The translations under genes were made by a program, and so were the position numbers. A stretch of DNA of 64,000 nt, taken from contig JADJRT010000010.1 in NCBI GenBank assembly GCA_016712035.1, positions 1 to 64,000 on the forward strand. The letters run 5' to 3'. Below, piece by piece: positions 26,631 through 35,970 of the stretch. The notes under the pieces were generated by a model. It was not told the DNA's origin, did no database searches, and worked only from the letters and a program-made list of their open reading frames with translations. Position 1 is the stretch's first letter, and every line of letters begins with the position of its first letter. Source of the DNA: Flammeovirgaceae bacterium (lineage in GTDB: Bacteria > Bacteroidota > Bacteroidia > Cytophagales > Cyclobacteriaceae).

Positions 26631-27845
26631 TTACTCAAGTCTTCTTGGCTGGTTTTTTGAATAACAGTGTAATCCGGCTCCTTCATGATGCAAAGGCAAA
26701 CAATCAATTTGGATAATTTCCCTGCCAGGAAATGCTTTTTCCAAGATTAACTTCGCTTCTAAATCTTTTCTTTTTAGTTCATCTGGTAAACCTTCTTTCC
26801 AAAACTTTGCCGAACAACTATTTTATTAGCAATCACAAAATTCATATAGCCAGAGGCCAAATATTATTCTATTGTATCGGTCATAACATTTTCGAACCAA
26901 GATTGCTCGTCCATACTTAAACTGTTAAAGTGAACTGTATCCGTAATTAAAGGCCCAACCGGTAATCTTATTATTTCAATGGGCCTTCCATTGCGTGTAG
27001 TACTTTGCTTTAAAATTTCATAATTCTCTTCCATTCTCCGATATGACTCCTTGGCTATTTCATTGGCAATGGTGTCCGCTTCGTTGACTTTAGCCAATAA
27101 AACTGTTGACGGGTTTACAAATCGACAAAACTCATCAATATGTCCACCCGTTCCAATCCCATATATTCCATTTTCCAATTTTTGCCATTCCTCTTCTTTG
27201 CATCCACTTTTTAGCCAAATAATTTTTTCAACACCTAAAACCCTTTTATATTCATTTTCTATTTGCTCTTTAGTTAACGTACTGTTTCTATCAAGTTCAA
27301 TGGATTCAACAAGTAGCATCGTTCCTTCCCCATTAGTTTGCCAAGCACCACCTTCCCGAAAACAACGTTGATGGGATAATGGGGAGATTCATTTGTTGTC
27401 CAACATTTTTATCAAGATTTGCAGTAAGAGGATGTCCTTGTTGGTATTGAAAGTCTACAACGGCCATCTCTCCTTTACCATTTCGCACGAAAACAGGACC
27501 AGGATCTTGAATAGCGCCTATTGGACTTTCATTGTAAAATAATTCAACTCTGGAAGTATCAACAGACGAGTTTAGGAGAACATCATAAATTCTGGATTGC
27601 AATTGTTCTTTGTTGTAATTGAGATGTGGGCTATAAACAATCTTAATTTTGGAGTACGGGTGAATCTGCTTTATGGCTTCTAAAATTGGAATATATAGTG
27701 GCTGGCCATTCAACCAACTTGATTCTTGCCAACTAAACCAAATAAATTCTTGCTCATCAAATTCTGATGCGATTTTAAATCTACTATTGTCTTGCAATGA
27801 ACAGCTAATAAGTAGAGATAGAACTAAGAGGTTAATTATCCGCAT
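26631..27845 (-). CDS. Agmatine deiminase / peptidylarginine-deiminase family lipoprotein, frameshifted
   Basis: About 400 residues across three frames. The start MRIINLLVLSLLISCS gives a lipobox Cys, so the product is probably exported. N-terminal EFDEQEFIWFSWQESSWLNG is the guanidino-binding opening, IQDPGPVFVRNGKGEMAVVD contains the catalytic acidic pair, GGHIDEFCRFV the catalytic His motif, and LPLHHEGAGLHCYSKNQPR the catalytic Cys of the GxxHC motif. Frames break near 27330-27345 and 26870; correcting them restores the complete active site. The family converts agmatine to N-carbamoylputrescine or deiminates C-terminal arginine; being a lipoprotein, this one may act in the periplasm. Confidence 0.83.
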
Positions 27846-27924
27846 ATCCATGTCTATAATTGCATGAGCCACAACATCCGGGTGTGTGCGATTGCCGATA
27901 TACACGATATGTCATTACTGTATA

Positions 27925-29814
27925 TTACTTCTTCACATCCACTTTTGCTTTCATCGATTCAAGGTCTCCAATCTCTACTACGGAAGAACCATAGACGATA
28001 ATCGTAGACTTAATAAAATCTTCTTCGTTGGCTTTGTAGATGTTGTCTACATACTTCTGCGGATTGCGGTCGATGTACGGGAACCAGGTGCTGTGGATTT
28101 GAATCATCACGCGATGGCCTTTCTTAAACGTGTGTAAGATGTCTTGCAAGCGATAGCTCACATCACTGATTTCGTTTGCTTTAAAGGGCTCGGGTTTTTC
28201 AAAACTATTTCTAAACCTTCCGCGGAATACTTCACTGCGCACCAATTGTTGATAGCCGCCCATCTTCACATTTTTAGGATTGTGATCATAGTTGGGATGA
28301 TTATCAGGATACACATCAATCAGTTTTACAATAAAGTCGGCATCGGTGCCACTCATCGAAACTTTTAGTTTCGCCATAATTTCTCCGGCCAATGTCCAGT
28401 CATTTTCCAGCGGCTCTGTTTGGAAGGTGATCACATCCGGTCTGCGTGAAGCTTCGCGTTGATCGTCACTCATAAAGTTACGTGGCGTAAACGTAAGCCC
28501 TTCTGTTTGCGAAGTGTACGGCACCGGCTTGGCCGGATCGCTCACATAACTAAACATGGCTTTTTCGTCCAGCGGTTTATCTACCGAAAGCTGGCCGTTC
28601 TGTCCAAAGTATAATTTGCTGGTGCCGGTTTGTGGTGGCCAAACTGCAAACTCTTTCCACTCTTTTTTACCGGTGTCAAACATATAGGCTTCCGGCAAGG
28701 TCATTTTACCTTCATCCTTTAAGTAATAATTAAAAAATTTGCGTTCCACATCGCGTTGATATTTCGAGGAGAGACTATCGCCAAAGTAAATGTGATTGTG
28801 TGTACTCTTCCCGCGCTCACCGGCCCAGTCGCCATGACCCCAGGGGCCCATCACAATAGTATTCTTAGCCTTCGGGCTGCTCGCTTCAATGCTCTTGTAA
28901 ATATTCAGCGGGCCATATAAATCTTCAGCATCAAACCAACCGCCTACAGTCATCACGGCATGGTTTACATTTTTCAGGTGTGGAAGCAAACTCCGTTTCT
29001 GCCAGAACTCATCGTAGTTGGGATGGTTGATAATCTGATCCCAGAAAAAATTATCGTGATGAAAATCTTTGGTAAGATTCTTCAAAGGACCTTTTTCCAA
29101 ATAAAAGTTGTAGCCATCACTAGCCTGTGGAATGCGGCTAAGCTTATCCCCCCATGAGTCTTCCAACGAAGGTTTATCATGTTGGTAGCCAAACACAGCA
29201 AAGGCTGCGGTATAACTTTCGAGGTATGCACTTTGATGATGGAAATCGTCAAAGAAAAAATCAGAGATCGGTGCTTGCGGGGAAGAAGCTTTCAAGGCCG
29301 GGTGTGCATCCGGAATGGCGGCAGCGGTATAAAATCCGGGATAGGAAATCCCCAGCATTCCCACACGGCCATTGTTGCCTTTAATATTTTTCGTAAGCCA
29401 ATCAATTGTGTCCCAGGTATCGGAACTTTCATCAATGGCCTTTTTATCTTTTGGATTGTTGCCGGGAATATTCGGACGCATATTATCAAACGTACCTTCT
29501 GATAAATAACGTCCGCGCACATCCTGAAAAACAAAAATGTATTTGTCGTTTATTAAATAGGGTGATGGATAGCCTCCCGTTTTATAATCGGTGTAACCGG
29601 AAGCATTGTAGCACGTGCGGTTGATGATGATGGGATGGGTTTTACTTTTATCTTTTGGTGTATACACGATGGTAAACAAATGCACGCCATCCCGCATAGC
29701 AATGCGATAAGTTGTTAAATCGTAATTTGTGTGCATGTAAACGGAATCGGATTTTACCTGAGCAAAGAGATTTGTACTTAGTAGAAATCCAAAGAGGATG
29801 AGATAAGTCTTCAT
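27925..29814 (-). CDS. CocE/NonD family alpha/beta hydrolase (S15-type peptidase/esterase)
   Basis: 629 residues, intact. A signal peptide ends at LLSTNLFAQ. N-terminal alpha/beta hydrolase domain: DVRGRYLSEGTFDNM, nucleophile S157 in GMLGISYPGFY, and catalytic His/Asp regions around MGPWGHGDWAGE. The C-terminal jelly-roll domain (from about 420, EPLENDWTLAGEIMAKLKVS to MIQIHSTWFPYIDRNP) is typical of X-Pro dipeptidyl-peptidases, cocaine esterases and glutaryl-7-ACA acylases. In Bacteroidota such enzymes are mostly periplasmic peptidases or acylases; the substrate cannot be fixed from sequence. Confidence 0.93.
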   Translation of the reverse strand: MKTYLILFGFLLSTNLFAQVKSDSVYMHTNYDLTTYRIAMRDGVHLFTIVYTPKDKSKTHPIIINRTCYNASGYTDYKTGGYPSPYLINDKYIFVFQDVRGRYLSEGTFDNMRPNIPGNNPKDKKAIDESSDTWDTIDWLTKNIKGNNGRVGMLGISYPGFYTAAAIPDAHPALKASSPQAPISDFFFDDFHHQSAYLESYTAAFAVFGYQHDKPSLEDSWGDKLSRIPQASDGYNFYLEKGPLKNLTKDFHHDNFFWDQIINHPNYDEFWQKRSLLPHLKNVNHAVMTVGGWFDAEDLYGPLNIYKSIEASSPKAKNTIVMGPWGHGDWAGERGKSTHNHIYFGDSLSSKYQRDVERKFFNYYLKDEGKMTLPEAYMFDTGKKEWKEFAVWPPQTGTSKLYFGQNGQLSVDKPLDEKAMFSYVSDPAKPVPYTSQTEGLTFTPRNFMSDDQREASRRPDVITFQTEPLENDWTLAGEIMAKLKVSMSGTDADFIVKLIDVYPDNHPNYDHNPKNVKMGGYQQLVRSEVFRGRFRNSFEKPEPFKANEISDVSYRLQDILHTFKKGHRVMIQIHSTWFPYIDRNPQKYVDNIYKANEEDFIKSTIIVYGSSVVEIGDLESMKAKVDVKK

Positions 29815-29870
29815 AATGGAGATTGTTATTGAAAAATCAAGATAGGCAATAGCTTTTTAAACAGCAATTG

Positions 29871-31478
29871 TTATTTTATAGATTGATTTAAGTATGTGCG
29901 TGGCAATTCTTGCTTTATGGATTCTCCTTCAGCCAGGATGTTAGCATCGATTGTTGAAGAGGATTTAAAGTATCCATTCGCTCAATGGTAAATTTTACTT
30001 TCTTTTCTCCGCCATTAGTTACAGTCGATTCTTTTTTTAGTTGTAAACCCGCATAGCCCAGGTATGTGAAATAGTCAAGCTCTTTGGTTGTGTAAACGTA
30101 TTCGAACGTATCGGATAAGGAGATACCAGCAACAGCTTCACAGGCTTGTTGAAACTCGGCATCGGTAAAACCGCGTTGTAACTTTTTATAATATTGCCAA
30201 TACAAAGACCGCATCACATCATCCAATGATTTTTTATTTTGAGTAGCGTGGCGAATTTTAAAATCGAGAAACAAACCCATGATCGGACCTTTGTCATAAT
30301 ACGAAATGGATTTTCCCGGCTCGGTACCTTGGGTGCCAAAGGGGCCTTCGTTCCATGTGGCACAACTGGCTTGCGCTAAGATTGATACAATCGGCCCGGA
30401 TTATTTTCTATAGCATTAACGTTGCTATAGACATTAGATAAACGTGTGCGTTCATCGGTTAGCCCTGCCTTTTTTACAACGATGTATTCATAGTAAACCG
30501 ATAATCCTTCACTTACCCAAAGCAGGTTGGTGTTGTTGTCTTTGTCATAATCAAAAGGTCCAAGTTCAAAAGGTCTTATCCTTTTTACATTGAAATGATG
30601 AAAATACTCGTGCGCTAAAAAATTCATCATTCTATTCATGCCTTCCGATGTATCCAGCCCTTCGCCACTAAAACCAAACGTAGTATTATTAAGATGTTCG
30701 ATACCGCCTCGGCCCGGGCCGATAGCAATAAAGGTATATTGCTTATAGGGGATGTCGCCAATGACGCTGACCGAGGCCGTCACTACTTTTTTCAAATTCT
30801 CCATGAAAAGTTTCTTATCGAAATTTCCGAGATCATAACCAACGAATCGATGCTCTATGCCGTTGACTTGAAAGGGGGAAGCTCTTCTAAATTCCCGATG
30901 AGGATAGGGCAATCGTAAAGTATATCAAAGTCAGGCGCGGTGAATTCATCGGGCTTTCCGTTTATCGGCTGCAATCCCGTTGCAATTTTTGTCCACGAGC
31001 CCTTCATCACCTTTACAGAAACAGGTGTGTTGAGGAAACCGTCCGGGTACATAAAGACACCTGTGGTTACGAGGTAAGCATGGGTTGCATCCACAATGCT
31101 GTTAGCTACAAATTTTTTGTCGGCCTTTATATCATAACTTAAGGAAAACGATTGACGTTTTGCGCCCGCTATAGCCCAGGTATTTTCATTTACTCGTTTG
31201 TAGGCGATACTTTTCCCCTGCTCATCTTTAGCAGAAAAATTCTCTACTGCTTTGGCATAGTGCATGAGTTGATAATAGCCCGGCATCCATTTAGGCATTT
31301 TAAAATAGACAGTGTCCCCACTCCATGCCTCAACCTGAACGTCAACGTGGCAATAATTTGATTCTGGTTTGGGTAGGGAAAGTACATACTGCAAATTCAA
31401 GGACTTATCCTGTGCGATAACTGAACTGGTTAACAAGGACAGGAGGAATAAGAAAAGTAAAGTGGATTTTTTAGTCAT
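29871..31478 (-). CDS. M61 family metallopeptidase (glycyl-aminopeptidase type), frameshifted
   Basis: About 535 residues in three or four frames. The N-terminal part has a signal peptide (TLLFLFLLSLLTSSVIAQ) and the beta-domain of M61 (VEAWSGDTVYFKMPKWMPGY). The middle part has the zinc motif HEYFHHFNVKRIRP and downstream catalytic LLWVSEGLSVYYEYIVV. The C-terminal part (HATQNKKSLDDVMRSLYWQY, YLGYAGLQLKKES) is followed by a shifted tail ending at 29871. Breaks lie near 30905, 30375-30290 and 29920. M61 enzymes remove N-terminal glycine or alanine; this one is exported. Last chromosomal gene before the cassette-like island. Confidence 0.85.
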
Positions 31479-31530
31479 TGACGGTTTAGGGTTTTATTGT
31501 ACTTCTATTGTGACAATCCGAAGATGGCTT

Positions 31531-31664
31531 GCTAGCAACGTTTTGCAGCTACCCGAAGGGCGGGAATTTTACCACCAAAATTGATTTGAGAAACTAAACT
31601 TCCATTAACCACAAAACTGTCTTTGGAACACGAAACCCCGCCTTTTGGGTAGCTGTTATGCGTC
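31531..31664 (-). other. attC-like site 1 (left end of the cassette array)
   Basis: Minus orientation. R' is ACGTTGCTAGC (plus 31531-31541) and R'' is GACGCATAAC (plus 31655-31664). Long inner arms pair: GCAGCTACCCGAAGGGCGGG (31545-31564) with CCCGCCTTTTGGGTAGCTG (31637-31655), with unpaired bases on one arm as expected for the extrahelical bases of attC. 134 bp. Ordinary chromosome (M61 gene) follows to the left. Confidence 0.75.
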
Positions 31665-31748
31665 CGGCTTTCTTACCATTCATTATTCCTCGAAAGTCAA
31701 TATTTATATTTCTTAACTAAAGTCAACGAGATTAAAAATTGTCAAGTC

Positions 31749-31756
31749 TACCTTTG
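31749..31756 (+). promoter_or_regulatory. Bacteroidota -7 promoter element
   Basis: TACCTTTG matches the TAnnTTTG consensus for the primary sigma factor of Bacteroidota, 32 bp before the ATG at 31788. No clear -33 TTG at ideal spacing. Confidence 0.5.
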
Positions 31757-31787
31757 TCCTATAAATTAATTAATAAAATTATAAAAA

Positions 31788-32219
31788 ATGAAAACAAACG
31801 AAAATTCAACAGAAATGTCAAACACAAAATCAAAACTTGCAGCATTATGGTTGTTTGCAATGCTTACCTACACCTATGGTGATGTAGTAACATTAATGGA
31901 TCCTGTCAAACACGGTGATTTTGAGTTAACCGAAGGGTTTCTTTTAGGAGGTTCCATATACATGATGATTCCACTTTCTATGGTTCTTTTGTCAAGGCTA
32001 TTGAATTACAAAGCAAACCGACTGGCTAGTATCATAGCAGGCTCAATAATGACAACTACTCTAATTATGACATTATTTGTAGCTGTGCCAACTTCGTATT
32101 ATGTATTTTTCACTGCAATTGAAGTTTTGACTACTGCATTCATTGTTGGGTTTGCATGGACGTGGCGTAAAAAAGAGGGCGGTATTAACACTATATTCAT
32201 CGAAGCTAAAACTGCATAA
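31788..32219 (+). CDS. Small four-helix membrane protein (DUF6326-like)
   Basis: 143 residues with four membrane helices: LAALWLFAMLTYTYGDVVTL, GGSIYMMIPLSMVLLSRLL, SIIAGSIMTTTLIMTLFVAV and VFFTAIEVLTTAFIVGFAW. It resembles DUF6326 proteins (start KSKLAALWLF, early Asp in a first-helix TYGDVV), though I am only moderately sure. It carries its own promoter-like -7 element. Convergent with the Crp/Fnr gene and enclosed with it between attC sites 1 and 2; it points against the array direction, which is uncommon but known for cassettes with their own promoters. Confidence 0.75.
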   Translation: MKTNENSTEMSNTKSKLAALWLFAMLTYTYGDVVTLMDPVKHGDFELTEGFLLGGSIYMMIPLSMVLLSRLLNYKANRLASIIAGSIMTTTLIMTLFVAVPTSYYVFFTAIEVLTTAFIVGFAWTWRKKEGGINTIFIEAKTA

Positions 32220-32257
32220 ACTATTTCGATTTTATTTATTAAATGAACAGAAAAGAG

Positions 32258-32839
32258 TTACTTAAGTTTATCAAGAACTCTTTTTCTGATTCTGCTCAAT
32301 GATTCAGCCTTTACACCAATATAACTTGCAATTTGATATTGAGGAATTCTTTGAAATATGTCGGGTCTTGAATTCAATAGAAGCAGGTAGCGTTGTTCGG
32401 GAGAGTCAGTCAGGAAGGAAGTCATCAACTTCTTTTGCTCTGTAAAAAATGATTCCATTACCGCCCGTGATATGGTTTCAAATCTCGGAAACCGTTTGAA
32501 CATTTCCTGAGCTGATTTTTCATTTCCAACACTGACTGTTGTGTCCTCAACACATATCAGATTATTTGATGCTGGGCTTTGAGGACCAAAGTTGTTTAGT
32601 GAAATTACCCATTGCCCCTCTGTGAAAAAATTAGTTGTTTTATCTTCTCCATCCACTACAACATACTCCCTGATGCATCCTTCTAGAATAAAGTAAGTAT
32701 CTACTGATTGTTGCCCTTCCTCCAGCAAAACAGTTCCTTTCTTGAATGATTTAATGCACATACCATCTTCAATACCTTTTGCCTCTTCCTCGGAAAGAGG
32801 TGATATTCTCGAAAAATATTCTACAAATTTGCTTTTCAT
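32258..32839 (-). CDS. Crp/Fnr-family transcriptional regulator
   Basis: 193 residues. A cyclic-nucleotide-binding-like barrel (about 25-115: GTVLLEEGQQSVDTYFILEG, TNFFTEGQWVISL) is followed by a dimer helix and a C-terminal helix-turn-helix (about 168-190, YQIASYIGVKAESLSRIRKR). It lacks the Arg/Ser pair that contacts cAMP in Crp, as is usual in Bacteroidota homologues, so the ligand is unknown. The ATG is about 30 bases after the R' site of attC site 2, so the gene starts at the head of its cassette. Confidence 0.88.
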   Translation of the reverse strand: MKSKFVEYFSRISPLSEEEAKGIEDGMCIKSFKKGTVLLEEGQQSVDTYFILEGCIREYVVVDGEDKTTNFFTEGQWVISLNNFGPQSPASNNLICVEDTTVSVGNEKSAQEMFKRFPRFETISRAVMESFFTEQKKLMTSFLTDSPEQRYLLLLNSRPDIFQRIPQYQIASYIGVKAESLSRIRKRVLDKLK

Positions 32840-32861
32840 TACGATAGTGTCTTTTTAAGAT

Positions 32862-32986
32862 GACGCATAACGTTTATGAAGGCTTGGGTTTTCGAAGCAC
32901 GTCACTGTCCCACGTTGCGAAACGAAATTAAGAAAACTAAACTTCAAATTTACACGGAACTCCAAGCTGGCATTTTTGTTAGCGCC
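32862..32986 (-). other. attC-like site 2
   Basis: 125 bp, minus orientation: R'' GGCGCTAAC (plus GTTAGCGCC, 32978-32986), R' CGTTATGCGTC (plus 32862-32872). Conserved interior includes GGCTTGGGTTTTCGAAGC and a block ending CCAAGCTGGCAT; GCTTGG pairs with CCAAGC. R'' matches the first bases of its own cassette at site 3. Confidence 0.8.
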
Positions 32987-33048
32987 TTTATGCATGTCCA
33001 CCGTTACCTTTGGCTTGGTCTTGTCCATTTTAAACTATGAGACATTGC

Positions 33049-33078
33049 CTGACTCCATTTACAAGGAAATGGAGTCAG
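33049..33078. terminator. Perfect 12-bp hairpin after the VOC gene
   Basis: CTGACTCCATTT / AAATGGAGTCAG with a 6-nt loop, 7 nt beyond the VOC stop codon. A T-run lies on the plus-strand side (33080-33085), so on the minus strand it would be a T-poor or bidirectional terminator. Confidence 0.7.
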
Positions 33079-33084
33079 ATTTTT

Positions 33085-33474
33085 TCAAAGCATTTGTATC
33101 AATTGAATGTTATTGCCACAGGTGTCATCGAGAATGGCAATCTTCACAGGTCCCATTTCTTTTGGTTCCATTGAGAACTTTACGCCTAAACCGATTAGCC
33201 GTCCGTATTCCTTAGTTAAATCTGCAACCATGAAGGAAGTGTAAGGGATTCCAGCGTCCCTTAAGGCTTTTTGATATACTCTAGCTGGCTCGAATCCCAT
33301 TGGTTCAAGTAGTAGCTCTACTCCATTTTGCTCATTTGGAGAAACGACTGTAAGCCATTTATGTTCTCCCATTGGTACTTCAGTCTTTTTGATGAAACCT
33401 AATTTGTCGGTGTAGAACTTAAGAGCTTTGTCCTGATTGTCAACCGGAACACTTGTTACATGAATTTTTATCAT
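33085..33474 (-). CDS. VOC-family (glyoxalase/bleomycin-resistance fold) protein
   Basis: 129 residues with two beta-alpha-beta-beta-beta modules. The first is IHVTSVPVDNQDKALKFYTD, KLGFIKKTE, HKWLTVVSP and ELLLEPMG. The second is MVADLTKEYGRLIGLGVKFS, ending VKIAILDDTCGNNIQLIQ. It ranges from metal-dependent isomerases to antibiotic-binding proteins, so function is open. It shares a cassette with the upstream AraC regulator (49-bp gap), which may control it. Confidence 0.88.
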   Translation of the reverse strand: MIKIHVTSVPVDNQDKALKFYTDKLGFIKKTEVPMGEHKWLTVVSPNEQNGVELLLEPMGFEPARVYQKALRDAGIPYTSFMVADLTKEYGRLIGLGVKFSMEPKEMGPVKIAILDDTCGNNIQLIQML

Positions 33475-33523
33475 ATGTTTTTATTTTAATATCACAAAAA
33501 TTCAGATTCATTTTGAAAAGTTC

Positions 33524-33928
33524 TTATTCTAGGTTGCTTTTGTTTAGACACTGATATTCTCTTGGCGAATAGCCAGTAGCCTTTTTGAAAGCATTGCAGA
33601 AGGTTGGTAAACTGTAATAGCCAACCTCAAAGCAAACCTGAGATATGTTTAGACCTTGTTTTAAAAGTTCCTTTCCCTTGTTAATTCGTAAATCTCTTAA
33701 GTACTGTCTCGGTGAAAGTCCATATACCCTTTTAAAAATGCGAGTATAATGAAATCGAGACATAAAGGCCGTTGAAGCTATTCTTTCTAACTCGATTTTC
33801 TCTGAAAGACATTTCTCCATGAATGACTTTGATTGTCTTACTTGAACATAGTAGTATTCAGGAAGATAATGTTCTTTGACAAGTTTGTCGAGTTGAATTT
33901 CAAAGTATGTCTTTATCCCAGTTGTCAT
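33524..33928 (-). CDS. AraC-family transcriptional regulator
   Basis: 134 residues from ATG 33928, essentially only the double helix-turn-helix domain: first HTH around IASTAFMSRFHYTRIFKRVY, second around ISQVCFEVGYYSLPTFCNAF, then KATGYSPREYQ. A longer frame (to 34012) is open but would translate attC site 3, so the internal ATG before TTGIKTYFEIQLDKLV is preferred. No ligand-binding domain, as in SoxS/MarA-like regulators. Same cassette as the VOC gene. Confidence 0.87.
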   Translation of the reverse strand: MTTGIKTYFEIQLDKLVKEHYLPEYYYVQVRQSKSFMEKCLSEKIELERIASTAFMSRFHYTRIFKRVYGLSPRQYLRDLRINKGKELLKQGLNISQVCFEVGYYSLPTFCNAFKKATGYSPREYQCLNKSNLE

Positions 33929-33967
33929 TCTTCGTTGCAAATCGTACTCTTTCTCTCTCAGCGTATT

Positions 33968-34155
33968 GGCGCTATCGTTTGTGTTTCTGCAGTGCGGGGA
34001 ATAGGAGGGCATAACATTTCTCCGCCAGCTGGCGGAGAAATGTTATGCCCGACCTGCTCCGACCTTTCCCACGTGCCGAAACAAAATTAGGAAATTAGCT
34101 TTAATAGCTACACTGAACCCCCGCATGCAAACTTTTTGTTGGTAGTAGTAGGGCC
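33968..34155 (-). other. attC-like site 3 with perfect 44-bp inner palindrome
   Basis: Minus orientation. R'' reads CTACTACTACCAAC (plus 34138-34151) and R' is CGATAGCGCC (plus 33968-33977; GTT of the consensus appears as GAT). Arms TGCAGTGCGGGG and CCCCCGCATGCA pair. In the centre lies a perfect 44-bp palindrome (34007-34050) starting GGGCATAACATTTCTCCGCC. Sequence beyond R'' (to 34200) is shared with site 6. Confidence 0.78.
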
Positions 34156-34311
34156 TTCTCCTCATTTTATTCGAAGCAGTGTCTTTTGTCCCTCGTTAAT
34201 GTTACGAAACTCTTTATTAGTCAGCCGTGTGGCCTGCCAAAGTGTGTGCGATTTAGTTGTGTCGATTACCAACTGGTCTTAATTTATGTCAAATAACCAA
34301 ATTGAATCAAC

Positions 34312-35826
34312 TTAGTTAATTCCCTCAATTTCTGATAATTTCCATGTCTTATCAAACCAAGGCTCCAACGGACCATAAAGACGGAATAAAGTATTCCACC
34401 CTTTGCCCGGAACAGTTTGTATCCAGTTGTTTTCCTTTCCTATAGGCGCTTTAGGGCCGAAGTAAATATCTACAGAACCATCTCGGTTTATTATTAAATC
34501 CTTGTTTTGACTCGTAACCATCGGAAATTTTTGGTCAGTCTGAAGCATAGAGCGTGTTTGATTATCATATAAGATAACTGACCAGAAATCTTTAACTGGA
34601 ACGTTTGGTTGCACATGTAAACGGTAGTTTTTACCACCGTCCAAAGGATTGCCTTTGGAGTCCACTATACCAACTGCATACTGAGAACCTTGACCAACCA
34701 TTTTTGCTTCCATCGCAGGAGTTACACCAGTGGCATAGAAGTAGAAAAAAGCAGATGCATCTAAATATCGCACTCCAGGTTGTGATTCAAACTTATAACC
34801 ACCAAGCCATTGACGCCAAGTACTGTTTGGATAATAGAATGCCTCCGGAATGCGACTTTGGTAGGTAAGTGTACGAGCAGTTGCATCACCAACAAAGGCC
34901 GCTTCAGTGAGTATCTTTTTCATGCGTTCACCGGGTGCAAAAGGTTTCCCTTTTTCAATACCAATTGATGCAAAAAATCCGAGCGTTACTGGGTCCAATG
35001 ACTCAATAGGTTCATTTTGAACTACAACACTCAGGTATTCCCAAAAGGTATAATCAGCTGGGGCAATGGTACTGAAATCCTTTCCTGAAACATTTACAAA
35101 AGTGTTTGCTGATGGATTTTTTGCTTGGGTTAACGGATAAATTTTTGTCAGTTTTTTCAGATTTTCAATAGCAGGTGCGATATCACCATTTACTGGGAAA
35201 TTCCTCCAAACAAGTATTGACTCATAAGTAGGAACATTTACGACCATATATCCCTTTGGCACTTCGCCTTTATAACCTGGAGGCAACAGTAGATATTTCC
35301 CTCCTTTGCCTTTATCCGGTCCGACTATGCCAATATCAGTAACGTAACGGAACCAGAAGTCATCTATCATACCCAAAGTCATTGGGGGAACTTCTGCAAT
35401 GAAAGGGCCATCGTGCAAATTAATCCATATCCAAGTGTAAGCAGTGTTAGCGTTAGCTGTTAAAAACAGTGAACGTGAATCCATAATGGTTTCAAATCTT
35501 GGAATAGTCAAATTGGCTTGTCCAAGTTTGGTTAATCCTTCCCTTACTCCCATCATGTTTACTGCTGGAAGAGCTAATAAATAAGCTTGTACTGCTCTTT
35601 GGAAATCTAAATTGTCATACAACTTCTCAACAGTAGCTTTATCCGGAAATCCATCCCGGAAATGCAATGTACCCAACCTAGTTTCAACTTCATCGGGAAT
35701 TGCAATTCCTTCGGGAAACGTTGTTGTCATACCCAGGTGTGCCTTTTGCTGACTATAAGAAGTCAACATTGTCAATACACCCATAAGTGTAAATGCAATT
35801 ATTTTTGAGGCTTCTCTTAAATCCAT
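34312..35826 (-). CDS. DUF1254/DUF1214 domain-containing protein
   Basis: 504 residues, intact, with a hydrophobic N-terminus (IIAFTLMGVLTMLTSYSQQ) acting as signal. The DUF1254 half runs from about 60 (AVQAYLLALPAVNMMGVREG, SRSLFLTANANTAYTWIWIN) and DUF1214 forms the C-terminus (NYRLHVQPNVPVKDFWSVIL, SVDIYFGPKAPIGKENNWIQ, WNTLFRLYGPLEPWFDKTW). Members are secreted and of unknown function. Sole gene of its cassette, between attC sites 4 and 3, preceded by an approximately 400-bp leader carrying hairpin copy A. Confidence 0.9.
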   Translation of the reverse strand: MDLREASKIIAFTLMGVLTMLTSYSQQKAHLGMTTTFPEGIAIPDEVETRLGTLHFRDGFPDKATVEKLYDNLDFQRAVQAYLLALPAVNMMGVREGLTKLGQANLTIPRFETIMDSRSLFLTANANTAYTWIWINLHDGPFIAEVPPMTLGMIDDFWFRYVTDIGIVGPDKGKGGKYLLLPPGYKGEVPKGYMVVNVPTYESILVWRNFPVNGDIAPAIENLKKLTKIYPLTQAKNPSANTFVNVSGKDFSTIAPADYTFWEYLSVVVQNEPIESLDPVTLGFFASIGIEKGKPFAPGERMKKILTEAAFVGDATARTLTYQSRIPEAFYYPNSTWRQWLGGYKFESQPGVRYLDASAFFYFYATGVTPAMEAKMVGQGSQYAVGIVDSKGNPLDGGKNYRLHVQPNVPVKDFWSVILYDNQTRSMLQTDQKFPMVTSQNKDLIINRDGSVDIYFGPKAPIGKENNWIQTVPGKGWNTLFRLYGPLEPWFDKTWKLSEIEGIN

Positions 35827-35970
35827 TGGTGTTTGTTTTTAATGGCGCATGGAACTTCTTTTGATCAATGATCAAAAGAAGTATTAAATGGAACAATAAA
35901 ATATGAGGATTGTCATATTTTATTGTGTTTCCTAACCAGAATTAGATTGATATCTGCATAGATAGGATTT

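Noticed and set aside
33929..34012. N-terminal extension of the AraC protein
   Set aside because: The extra 28 codons translate part of attC-like site 3 and lack family similarity; the ATG at 33928 fits better.
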